DNA of 64,000 nt from Lagopus muta (lineage: Eukaryota > Chordata > Aves > Galliformes > Phasianidae): contig NC_064444.1 in assembly GCF_023343835.1 (NCBI RefSeq), positions 9,725,219 to 9,789,218 of the forward strand, read 5' to 3'. Numbering within the stretch: position 1 is the stretch's first letter; each line of letters opens with the position of its first letter. This document shows positions 15,427 through 26,300 of this stretch, in pieces. The translations under genes were made by a program, and so were the position numbers. The notes under the pieces are model-generated. The model was given only the letters and a program-made list of their open reading frames with translations, was not told where the DNA came from and searched no databases.

Positions 15427-17460
15427 TTCATTGGGCGAACAGCCAGAATATCACTAGAAGGGAGGTCAGTGAGATTACAAGCACAGAGTGAGATCTAAAT
15501 GCTGGTCCTGTTAGACACACAACTTTTCACTGGCTTACAAATTCCCTTTGCATTTCCTTAATTCTGGTGTGCAGACAGCAAGTGAATACCAACACCTGGA
15601 TTAAGCTGCATCTTTCCAAGAAGTTGATGTGTACACATGAAGGATGGCTGGCCACATGCACACACAGAGAGGGGAGTCCAGCTGCTTTCCAACACAATCT
15701 CCCTCTCTATTGGCAAGGTGCTCCAAAAAGAAGAAACATGCTTGGAGAATCTTCTGTTCCTTGTTGCATTCATGCAGGCTGCTCCCTGTCTGCATTGAGG
15801 GTCCTCTGCACTCTCAGTAACCCTAGTAAGATGTGCAGCCAGAAAATCTCACAGCACCCATCCTCCTCCTGAGTTTTGTCAGGCAACACCCAAGGAGTCT
15901 AACCCCTTTCTAGGGAAAAGGGCAAATAGGAAAAAATCTGATGCTATCATCAAGAAAGTTTGGGATGACGCACTGTGCAGCAAATCTGCTTACCCTGTGA
16001 TGATGATATAAAAGCCTGACAAAGAAAAGGCCTATCCCTCCTCCACTTCAAAAAGTTCACCAGTGATAATACCGAAATATAGTACAACACATAAGACTAA
16101 GCCTTCAGTCTGCCTGCAATGGGAAGAAAACATCTATTCTAGAGATAGGCAAACAAGGTTAGAGATGCAAGGTTGTCCAAGATCAAATCAGCAGCTGGAG
16201 TTTGAGAATCACTCATCACTTCCCAGACTGGGGCATACAGCAGATTTAAGTAATGCCCTAACAATCCTGCCTTCCTGTAATGTCTCTGGTCCCATGAGGC
16301 TTTTCTCTAAGTACAAGTTGTTTTTACTGAGAACCACCCAGGGCTGGCAGGTTGTAACTGATGACCAAGTACTGAAATAAAAGCACCAAAAGTGGTGCAG
16401 TCTTCATACAGTCCACACGCTTCAAGCAGTGAAAGAAAGGTTTGGTGGAGTTGCTCTAGTGCATGAACTGGGCAGGTGGGTATCATTATCCATAACTCCC
16501 TCTTGCTCTGTCTGGTGTGCGAGCAAAGTTCAAACTAACCCGGTCATCTCTGTCTGAGCGCACCTGTACCCTGCAGCAACCAGAAAGGATGGATGACCTG
16601 ATGTACTTGCAAGAGCCTGTCATCTCTGTCTCAGCAAATTTTGGGGCCAGAGTTTGTCATTAGTGGGGAAGCCAAGCCCAGATTTTAACCTCCTCGCAGC
16701 TCTGTTTTCCCTGTTTACCAAAGAATATCATTTAATAAAAATTCATCCGGCAGGTTTACGGAGTAGTTTATGAACTCTTGTAATAGCTACATACTGGAGG
16801 GGATATGTATGAACTCTAACTACTTAAACCAAATATACATTTCTGTCTTCAAGACAGCTCTACATCTTGCACATAGATGAGCTCCTGGACAGTAGGATAA
16901 CCTACTTTATTTGTAGCACAGAATTTCACCATTGTGTTAATTCAAGATGATGTGTTCCAGCTCATTACTCTCCTCGTAATCCATACTGTACAGATATTTC
17001 ATGATACAATGCCAGCTTACTAATAAGGGTTAAAAGGGTTTTTGTTTTGTTTACTATGGCTTTTTTTTTTTTTTAATGTTTTTTGTTTTTAAGATCTCAA
17101 AGGCTGATAGATAACCTGCCAAACTGGCTTCCCCATTCTCTGAAGTCCAAAACAAGGTTCTACAATTGATTCTCTATCTTGATCTGCTTGCAGTTGGTAA
17201 ATACACTCAGTTACATCAATCCCATGCGGGAAATACACCTTTATAAAGGGATAAACTAGTGAGGATCTGTGACTTAACAGCTTCTTAAATCACCTCTCTG
17301 CTGGCATGGGCCATAGAGCATACCTTATCTCTTTCAGAGAAAGTCAGCAGGCCCACATAAAGCCTCTCACCCAGAGCTTACAGTTCACAGCCTATTTTGA
17401 AGGCTGTTCCTTTTTGTTTCCCAGTTAGTTAACACCTTCCAGCAGAGACCCAGTAACTGG

Positions 17461-17578
17461 CTGTGTAAGCACTTCTAGTCAGTTCTAGGGCAAAGTCAAA
17501 CAAGTTGGTTCAAACCACTGCCAGATGGCTCAGCTAACTTGTTTGATTTTGTCCTGGAAGAGTCAAAAGTGCTCACAG
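17461..17578. repeat. 118-bp imperfect inverted repeat (hairpin)
   Basis: The 5' arm from 17,461 and the 3' arm ending at 17,578 pair along about 50 positions. They include an uninterrupted core of 27 pairs (17,483-17,509 with 17,533-17,559) that contains five G-T wobbles, and a distal block AGCACTT/AAGTGCT. The loop is about 20 nt. No target-site duplication or known family was recognised. Possible origins are an ancient palindromic repeat, a small inverted-repeat transposon remnant or a small-RNA precursor. Confidence 0.6.
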
Positions 17579-20500
17579 GTCAGGTAGAGTTGAGAGGGAG
17601 CTCCAAACACCTGGAGTAATGGCCCTGACAACCTGAACGTGAGCCCCATTCAAGGCAAAACCAAGGTAGGTTAGGTTAGGCACCACTGACTTTGTCTTCA
17701 CAAAATCAATGACCAGGGAGACCGCCAAAAAGGGAGGAGCCCTATAGAAGCCTGCTCTGTCACATCTCCGTGGTAAGCAAGCCTTTGGACAAGCAGCCTT
17801 GGGATTTCCCTGGCAGTTGACGTACCTCCTGGAAGGACATCAGCCCTCTGTGCAAGACCACCACCCTGGCACACCTCCCCAATGACATTCTATGTCAAGT
17901 GGTGCTTTGTAGATACGCACAGAAAGATTCTCCTTTTCTTAAAGACTTAAAGCCATTTCAGCAAGACTTACTACTACTGAAATGTTTATACTTTTTACAG
18001 TATATATACAGTAATTTTAAATTTTGAGCTTAGAAGCCCAATTTTGAGAAACAAGCACTTCAGGCCATCAGCACAGTGGGCAAAGTGACAATTTTGGCTT
18101 TAAAATACCGAGTTACAGGACCAGAGTGCCATCTACCGGGCTTCTCTGAGGATAACAGGCGTTCACAGAAATTCGGGTCACGATTAATGGTCTGATCGGG
18201 AGCTGTTTCACTGAGCAAAGGGGAAGCGGTGGATGTGAACGAATTTCCTTTAGAAACTCAGAGCCTTCGGTTCTGCCCAAAGTGTCATGCTCATAAGTAA
18301 GATAATAAGAGCCAAATGATAATTGTCATAATTTACACGTGCAAATTTTTGAGGGGAAAACAACATCCAACACCACCTCTAAAGGGGTGGTTAACCACAA
18401 CGTTCCTATGAACTAGAAAGAAATTTCAAGGTGGGCCTTAGAATCTATCAGGGATAAATATTCATCTTGAGTGCACCAGAAAAGAGTGAGTAATGGCATT
18501 TAGAGAAACAGCGTGGAATAAAATTCAGGATAGTTTCAATTGATACGGGAATATCACAGGAAAATGATATTCAACTGAAAGACCAACCTCAAAAGAAAGA
18601 TGCTGCACACAGATGAAGAACAGGGAGGGACAGCATAAGCTGCAGTATAGAGGGAAAATGACCTGGTAAGGCTATTCCTTCTGAAAAGGAAGTGAAACAC
18701 ATCACGGTTAACCTCAAACCAAAAACCCAAGTCAACAGCACAATACTTTAAGTGTTACTTGTGAGAAATTGAGGGGATTATTCCAACCCAGTTAGAAGTT
18801 GCAATGCATTAATCTTCAATACTATGTCCATCTTAAGCAGTAAGAATGAGGTTTAAAAAACATGCTCTTTGAAGGGGGGGAGGGGGGAGAATAGGGTTTG
18901 CATAATCCACAAAAAAATAAGACTAAAAATATTCAAATCTGGTAAACTAAAGTATGTTATACTGAAAATGAGACAAAAAAGCAGCATAAGTGTTTGTTCC
19001 AAAACTGATCATTGTTCCAATTCCCTTTTATCACTTCATTTCCAACTCCAGTAAACCAACAGTACAAGTGCTCAACAGGAAGTATGTTCTTCAAGCAACT
19101 CTGGCTATACAAACCTAATTATTCAACAACCTACAAATAACTTCACAAGTAGATTTACTTACACTCATCTGCTTATCAGCCACCATGAAATATCTTTGAA
19201 GGAGTATCTTTGAAGGAATGATGTAATTTGAACATAAAACAGCCCATTTTATACAGCTGGAAATTTAGAAATACAGAGTTCTGACACAGATAGCTAAGTG
19301 TGCAGCAGCTCGTGCTTGGTAAATAATTCACATTAGAGACAACAAACATTCTGGACCTAAGGATGAAAGCCTGCTGCCTTAAGTGAGTGGATTTTTTTAT
19401 ATATTGCCAAATTACTTTTCTTAGTAGGGTCTGCGGAGAGTTATTAACGCAAGGTGAACCTCTACTGCGTACAAAGCGACATCCTTTTTAGAGGAGGGCA
19501 GGCAGTTTCATAGCCTGAATGGTCTCCTCAAGTTTCTAAATTACTGGATTCAAGCTCACAGATCTTGCAGAGGACAATGGATGAGTGGAACCAGTAAGCT
19601 TAACTTACTTAGAAGCCATGGTTGTAAGCCTGAAGACCACTTATCTGCTAACTCCAGCTTTTGATCACAAACCTGCCCCCTCTTTAAAGAGGCAAGAAGT
19701 CTTCCCAAAGTCTTCAGAAAACAGCAAGAGACAATCAAATGCTCTGTGACAACCCAGACTCCCCATTGCCTGCACACCACAAGATGCTTTTGGTTAGAGG
19801 TGGTCGCTGGATTCCAGCTCACAGCACTGTGCTCCCAGTACCCACACCAACCATCACAGGGCAGTGAGGGAGAACTGCACAGTGTTTGAGTTGTCCTGGA
19901 GATCAGTGCTCCACGAGGGCAGAGCAAAGTTCTGAGAGGGTAGTGCAAAGGTCAGTAGCAAACACTCCCCACAGTCTGGTTGCTCAGTCCTCACTTTGTC
20001 CTTTAACAAGAAACAAAGGTAAAATTAATGATTATTTTTTATTTATAAAGTTTGCAATGATACAGAATAGGTGACAATCAAGAGGAACGTGGCAAACTTC
20101 CCTCTGAAGTTGATTAGCAATTAACATTCACTTTACAATCCCATTACTCCCCTAATTGCCTTTTGCTAAATCAATCATCTGCTCTTTAAAGATACACTAC
20201 AACCTGCTTTATCCTTTCAGCTCTTTCCCACTTATTGTTTATGGTGACCCCATTAAACTGGAAGTTGAACTACACTTTTAACAACTGTTTTCAGCAGCAG
20301 CCATGGGACATTTTTTGGATTTTTTTTTTTTAATAGAATTCTTTTTTTAGATGAGTACAAAAACAAAGAGTGGGCAGGGTGTTACTGTCACAATCCCTGC
20401 AATTCTTTCACCTCACATATGTTAAAGACTACGTTCATTTGAAGATTCCACCACAACAGCCCTCCTTAACTAACACATTGAGCTCCCTTATTATTTCTTC

Positions 20501-21551
20501 CCAAATATATAAGCAAACAGTCAATGTCTGCCCCCCTCATTTTTAAAGGCATAAGGAACAAATGAATTGGTCCCAACAACTTCAATAATTTCTGTACATT
20601 TCAGGACATTGAGAAAAGGAGGACAAAAATAGCAACAAAAGAACACATGCAAGCTTCATTGTATCCTCTCTGTGCAGTTGCTACGCAGCAATTGCCCTCC
20701 TACAAAGAACTTTGGCTTTTTTGCTTACTAACATTTCATCATTCAATTAGATACTGCATGTTCAGATCCAAAACAATTTAAAAGAAGGCTTTGCTCTGAA
20801 AGTTCTCTCAAATAGCTACCAATTTGAATGCACACGCCTTCTGACTTGCTTCTTCTGGAACAATATTAACCATAGGGCAGAACACCCAACCCCAATAAGC
20901 AGCCGATATCCCACAAGTAGTGTTGAGAAGAATCCCCTCCTCATGCAGAGAATGCAGTGAGGCCTGCAGGCACCCAGCCTGACTAAATAAATAAGCAGCT
21001 TCTGGCAGCTAATGAGGGCAACCTTTGTCATACTGCCTTTTCCAAAAGGGCTCTGGCCCAGTGCTGCTCTACACCCTTGTGATTTGCTATGGATATAGAA
21101 ATAACTAAAGCTCACATTGTGAGCTGCCCCCTGCTTACTCCATCAACAAATCAAAACACTTTTTTAAAAAAAAGAAGAAAAAGATATTTTATCTTATATT
21201 TCTTATGCGCACATGGGGGGGAACACAACAATAAACCAATATTCATCGAATGAAGAACTATACAAGGACCCCAGTTGAAGTTACCCACACACCACACACT
21301 CAGCCTCAGTTTCCAGGGAGAGGCAGCACAGCTGCTGGGCAGCAGCCACCCCCAGCCCCCCCCCCCAACACAGCTGCGTCCAACTCTCCTCGTCACCCAC
21401 ACCTGAATCAAATCACAAATATACGCCTCATGCTTTTCATCAAGGAGGAACATTTATAGAACAAGATGTACAGTGCACACCTGCATGCTGATGTAAACGA
21501 ATATTTAATAGTTCAACTAGCAGAAACCCATGTACTGAACAGAAAACTTAC

Positions 21552-21595
21552 AGGAGAAAAGAGAAAAAGACACCTCCAACTACTGCACAGTAGAG
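21552..21595 (-). CDS. Candidate second exon of the divergent minus-strand gene
   Basis: The exon is 44 nt, with an excellent acceptor (ctctatttatcttttctag) and donor (GTAAGTTTT). After the phase-0 reading of the upstream candidate it encodes a hydrophobic stretch, LYCAVVGGVFFSFL, a possible membrane segment. The frame starting MAEK reads a less protein-like sequence. Strong splice signals are the main support; there is no homology. Confidence 0.28.
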
Positions 21596-22414
21596 CTAGA
21601 AAAGATAAATAGAGTTAATTGAATCCTATTATTTATTGCCTTCAGCCCACAGCCAGACTGCAGCTTCCCATTAGCTTAAGAGCACTGCCTGGGACTTCCA
21701 TCCTCTGCACAGCAACACAAAGACTGTACACACAGTTCAGAGCAAACCAACGTTTCCACCACAGCAAAAGAACCCGAGTACAATATTATCCTTTTAAGTG
21801 GTCACTCGTTAAACATATCTTGTGGTTGATCTGTAAGAGTTCAATGATTTGAAACTTCATAGAACTCAGTAACACCATTAGTAATGCAGTTGATAACATA
21901 ATTCATTCCTGTGTTTCTTGGATTTTGTACTTCAACAAAATTCAGTTTTATTTTTACCTCAAACAAAACAATGGACCATCCCAGATGTGTTTGCACCGAG
22001 TTAATCGTAACGTCTGGGTGAGCCCGTCAGAGGTGCTACGAATTACTTCAGCTGCCACCAATGGAAAGCAGGGCTCAGCAACAACTTAAACCACGTAGGA
22101 GAAACAGCTAAGACATCAGAGAGCATCTAAACTTTTGTTTGCGGTTTGCACGTTTTCCTGCCTTTAAAATGACAACAGCAGCAGCTCGCACGCAGTTCAG
22201 GAAGCAAATCCTCCTATAAAGCGCTTCCGTACCAACGGTGTGAAGTCATTCAATAGAAGCACCTGTTAGGAGTAGTTAGCCAGGCCATTCGCCTACAAAC
22301 AACAATTCTATGGAGCAATACATCAATTTCGGAAACGCATCTCAACCCCCGAAAATCAGCGGGTCTTCTTAAACAGCAGGAGCTTGAGCAGCTTTATAAA
22401 GTAAAATCACTTAC

Positions 22415-22483
22415 GGTTCTCCACTCCATAAAGACAGCCTTCGGGTTTCCGCAAGGCGGCCGCCAGTTTTTCAGCCATTCCAT
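22415..22483 (-). CDS. Candidate first coding exon of a divergent minus-strand gene
   Basis: In the left lobe of the CpG island, a minus-strand frame starts with ATG and ends at a perfect GTAAGT donor after 22,415. Two starts overlap. ATG at 22,483 gives 23 codons beginning MEWLKNWRPPCGNPKAVF, in phase 0. ATG at 22,478 has the stronger context (G at -3 and +4) and gives 21 codons beginning MAEKLAAALRKPEGCLYG, in phase 1. I recognise neither. It could also be the first exon of a non-coding transcript. Confidence 0.35.
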
Positions 22484-23098
22484 GCGTTCTAAAGCCAAAC
22501 AAAATCAGAGAGATGTCGCCACAGAAACTCCCACCTCCTTCATCCCCTCACCGCAGTCGCGCACCTTCCGACAACGCGCCGCGCGCCCCAACGCAGCTCC
22601 GGGCCTCGCCGCGCGCTTCCCACCTGCGCGCCTCCCGAACGCGTCCCCAGGCGGGGATTTCCCTCCCCGCCGAGCTGGGCTTTCCACATCGCTGCGGAGC
22701 TGCACGCGGAACGCCCGTTCTGACTCGGCACCGGGGACCCCCGGCAAACCGTTGTGAGCGGAAGAGCCCAGGCTGCCAAGCTGGGATTTCACTTTCTGAT
22801 TTCACCTGAGAGCGCAGGGAACCTTCCCAGCTAGCACTCTGCGAAAGCGGCTCGTTCACCGAGCCAAGGACGTGTAAATTCCCGTACGGCGCCGTTTCCC
22901 CGACACTCTCCACAGTTCCCACGTTCCTGGGAACGAAGCGTCCCAGTGATTACCTGCGCGCCCCGCGCGTGGAAAACAAACTCTGTTTGCTCGCGCTTGC
23001 TTTGCGGCGGCCGGTGCGCGCTGCGTGGGATCACAGGTGGAGACATCCGCTGCGTTCCGCGCCGCTAACGCGGTGCTACCACGCGGCGCTCGCCCGCA

Positions 23099-23104
23099 TA
23101 TAAG
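23099..23104 (+). promoter_or_regulatory. TATA-like box upstream of SLC7A10
   Basis: The sequence gcATATAAGc lies about 197 bases before the start codon in otherwise GC-rich DNA. If it is used, transcription would begin near 23,130 and give a 5' UTR of about 165 nt. Many CpG-island promoters have no TATA box, so this is only a candidate. Confidence 0.45.
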
Positions 23105-23256
23105 CCGGAGAGCAGTCGCCCGCTCCTCGCAGCAGGTGCGCACGTCCGCCGCGCGGCCCCGAGAGGCGCCCGGCGCAGCCTCATCCTCATCCCGGCGCGC
23201 TCCCGCCGCCCCCTCGAACCCCGCTCGCGGACCCCCCCGGAGCCCCGCTGGGGGCG

Positions 23257-23266
23257 GCGCATGCGC
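23257..23266. promoter_or_regulatory. NRF1-type palindrome GCGCATGCGC
   Basis: This is a perfect match to the core NRF1 consensus, 30 bases before the SLC7A10 start and overlapping the uORF ATG. The motif is common in CpG-island promoters. Binding is not shown by sequence alone. Confidence 0.45.
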
Positions 23267-23350
23267 GCGGCTCGGGGCAGAGCGGCGCGGGCACGATGGC
23301 CGGCGGGGAGCAGCGCGGCGCGCCCGGCGGCCCCGAGCGGGTGGCGCTGA
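23261..23350 (+). CDS. Upstream ORF overlapping the SLC7A10 start (29 codons)
   Basis: An ATG 35 bases upstream of the SLC7A10 start opens a 29-codon frame that ends at TGA 23,348-23,350, inside exon 1 and in a different frame. Its context is poor (C at -3, C at +4), so leaky scanning to the strong main ATG is expected. It is an Arg/Ala-rich peptide with no recognisable domain. A role in translational control is an inference that requires the mRNA to begin upstream of 23,261, as the TATA-like box suggests. Confidence 0.4.
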   Translation: MRAARGRAARARWPAGSSAARPAAPSGWR

Positions 23351-23392
23351 AGAAGGAGATCGGGCTGCTCAGCGCCTGTGCCATCATCATCG
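23296..23392 (+). CDS. SLC7A10: SLC7A10 coding exon 1 (residues 1-33)
   Basis: This exon encodes a short Gly/Pro-rich cytosolic N-terminus and then the conserved [15 protein letters not shown] entry into TM1. The N-terminus is about 18 residues shorter than the human one. The exon ends in phase 1 at a GTAAGG donor inside the codon of Gly33. The initiator sits in ACGATGG, a strong context. Base composition is extremely GC-rich because the exon lies in the CpG island. Confidence 0.95.
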
Positions 23393-26300
23393 GTAAGGGT
23401 CGCCGCGGGCGGCGGGGCTGATCCGCGCCCTCCCGACAGAGCCGCCGGTTCCGTGCCGGGTCACAGCGGGCGGGCGGCGGCCGGGCGGGCTGCGAGCAGA
23501 CGGGAGCCGGTTCCCGTCCGCGGCGAAGCCGGCGGAACCCCTTTCCGTCCCACCAAAGGCGTCGGATCGGGGTAAAGTATTGGCTTATTGGCGTTGTCGG
23601 TAAAGCCTAGCGGTGTCAAGCGCCTGAAGCATTCTAGCCAAAAACTTTCGCTTAAGGAAGCTCGGACAGCCGCCCCGGGAGCGGGATTGGCTGCGTGTAG
23701 GTGCGAAGTGGCACCGCGTGTCAGCGGCCCGTCCGTAACAGCGAAGCACGGCGCCGGCGGACGGCGCGGCTCTGCGGGCGGCACTCAGCGGAACGCGGCC
23801 GGAGGGCGCTGCGCCTCGCACCGGCACGGCCCGCAGCCTGCGCACGGCGGGACAAGAGGAGCCCGGCCGAAGGCTTTCAGCGCAAGACCGAAGCACCCGT
23901 TGCCCTGTGCTGGCGTTAGGCGGCTCTCTGCCCGGTACAGGGTAACGTGGGGGGAAGACTTCCTTCCAAATGATGGAAGGCGTGCGGGCGGTGTCACGGC
24001 TCTGACCCGATGGCAGTGTGGGGTGTCGTGTCAGCCTTCTGGGCAGAGAGCCTTCTTCCCTTCAGGGTCTCAGCATAAAACTCAAAGGTGTCCTGTGGCA
24101 AAGTCACTATTATGTGCTATCCGTGTATGAAAGTGCTGCAGATACCCAAAAACACGAGAGGGTATCTTTGTGTTATGAAATGAAATTGTCCGATGCTGGG
24201 ATTTGTAAACTGGCTGTTCTGCAATTCCAGTCACCTGCAGGGTGGGCAGAAAGCACGGTAATCTTGGCAATTAGTAGCCAACAGAGGAAACATGAGGGAG
24301 TATTTGGAAAAGACTGTGAAGATGAAACTATAAATCAGTGAGCTCACGATTGCCTTCCATGCATTATCTCTGCTAGTTCAAAATAAAACATTTTACGATC
24401 GGCATTTGGAGGAAATGATCAGATTGTTTTCTGAGTCCCCCCTGGCATAATGTAAGGAGGCAAAAGAGAAGGCTTTGAGGTGTGAATGCCATTATCCACT
24501 GTATTTGAGAGTGTTCCAATGACACTGGGGTCTCCCTGTGTGTCACAGCCCGTTATGACCCCATGAAATCTCATGGTTGCACCCAGGGAAATAAAAGCTG
24601 CCTTCAGGTACAAGCACATCCCTTCATCCAGCACAACCGCTCCAGGACCATTGCTGTTAGAGCTCAGTCTGCCCGTCCCAAACTGCTTTGTCTTAGAAAC
24701 GGTTACATGCCATGAAAACAAATCTCTCCTGCTATTAATAACCTGCTAATGTACTCAGTTACACTGCGCATTAAAGCTTACCAATACTCAGATGAAGTGG
24801 TACAGCTTAAAAGGAAGTAACGCACTCTTTATTGGCTACTAAGTAGTAACTGACAGATACTATCTAACTGCTTGAAAACACCATTACTTTTTGTTTAGGA
24901 GGTGAGCTACACAGAGAAATTCTTATCCAGGGCTTCAACATCAGTTTTGCCAATGCAGATGAAAAACTGGGTAAGAAGCTCCATGAGTTGGCTCTGTGTA
25001 GTTCCTGCCACATTCCTCTGTTCTTTAGAAAAGTACAAGAATTAGAAACAGCAGCCCGATTAATGTCTGATACCAGCCTGCTGCTTTTGGTCTGAATAGC
25101 AAAATTACCATTCTTACATTAGAAACGTACATGCAAACATAGGTACAAATTGCAGCCATTTATATGTATGTATGAACCTCTCTTAAAGCATTTGTTTATC
25201 AAGCTTGTAAAGCTGCATGCAAGTAGCTATAGGGTAGCACTCGGATTTTGGTAAAGTCCATTGTATGGATGTGAATGTATACAGCAGGCTGCATAAGAGG
25301 CATTAAAAGACCTGGAGATTAAGCTTCAATGAAATATGTCAGCTAAAACTAAATATGCCATAGGCAGAAATTATGTGCATCAGCTGACTAGGTTTCTAAA
25401 AATGTTTCTAGCACTCATTCTGCTCACACATAAGCTTCGTGTAAAAACCCCTTATAAACAGGTTCCCAATTTGAGTACATCCCATGTTATTAACACCAAA
25501 ACTGTGATCAGATGGTCTGTGAGCACTGTGTTCAATTATTACTACTTTTGGAAATTGCCTCCTGGAATTTGTCTTCCAACATCACCCCAAAAATGGGATT
25601 TGCCTTGTTCCATAGGCGCTGTTAGTCTGCCACCTCATCGATGGTGTCAGCAGAATGTCCATGAGCTCGATGCCCTCTTATATGGGAGATGCTTCCTTCT
25701 GTCAGGATTGTCACAAGGTGTATGCAGAAACATTATTCATGTGATGAAACTGCAGCAAGGAAACAAGCAAAAACACTTCCCTGGCTGCCACAATGCATGC
25801 CTGACACTGTACTTGCTTACTAACAACCGTGTATGCATCTGCAGGAAGTTTCCACTTGCTTAAATACCTCTTCCATGGAGATGGCACCAATTCAGAGGTG
25901 TAATTGCAGAGGATAGGATTTTTCCTCCTTGCCCTTCACAGGAAACTACTTACCAGCCCTCCTGCATTCACTTCCTTGCACTGTTCTTGCTGATATGTCT
26001 CCTGTTGTTTTAACATGCCTTAAGGTCCCACAGCTAGGCCTTACAGACAGACATCACCAGGACTGGCAAGCTGCTAGCTTAACACCAGGGAAAGAAAATG
26101 CACAGAACTGAGAGAGGTCTTTATACTCAACTTTCCATAAATTTGTGAGAACTCAAAAAGCAATAAATAGGTAGTAATGCCTATATGGTCATGTTTCATG
26201 TGCCACTGGTGCTAAAGGAGACTGGCTGCTGGTCATTGAATCAACCAGCACCTGGTCAGATCCAAGTCCTTGTCAAGTAGCGTATGGAACGACCAGGAGA

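Larger units (their letters stand above)
15427..22414. other. Non-coding region left of the CpG island
   Basis: Apart from the hairpin at 17,461-17,578 and the candidate minus-strand exon at 21,552-21,595, only simple sequence is visible: a G-rich run near 18,874-18,890, T runs near 17,062 and 20,321, and an 11-C run at 21,356-21,366. A perfect short palindrome (agctcaca-t-tgtgagct) lies near 21,109. Confidence 0.55.
22440..23990. promoter_or_regulatory. CpG island and SLC7A10 promoter region
   Basis: A sharp switch from AT-rich sequence to dense CpG occurs at about 22,440 and fades after about 23,990. It covers SLC7A10 exon 1 and the start of intron 1. The island has a left lobe (22,440-22,760) and a right lobe (23,000-23,990), a shape often seen at divergent promoters. 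Confidence 0.8.

Noticed and set aside
17500-17520. tRNA B-box-like ggttcaaacc
   Set aside because: No A box, cloverleaf or acceptor stem is present; the sequence is part of the hairpin at 17,461-17,578.
22548-22922. Overlapping long open frames on both strands in the CpG island (including 23,025-23,396)
   Set aside because: Many mutually overlapping frames on both strands are a composition effect; none continues into a splice-supported protein except SLC7A10 exon 1.
23588-24130. 180-codon + strand open frame just after exon 1
   Set aside because: It lies in the stop-poor CpG island at the start of intron 1, has no splice link to exon 1 in phase and no recognisable domain. Long frames are expected by chance at this GC content.
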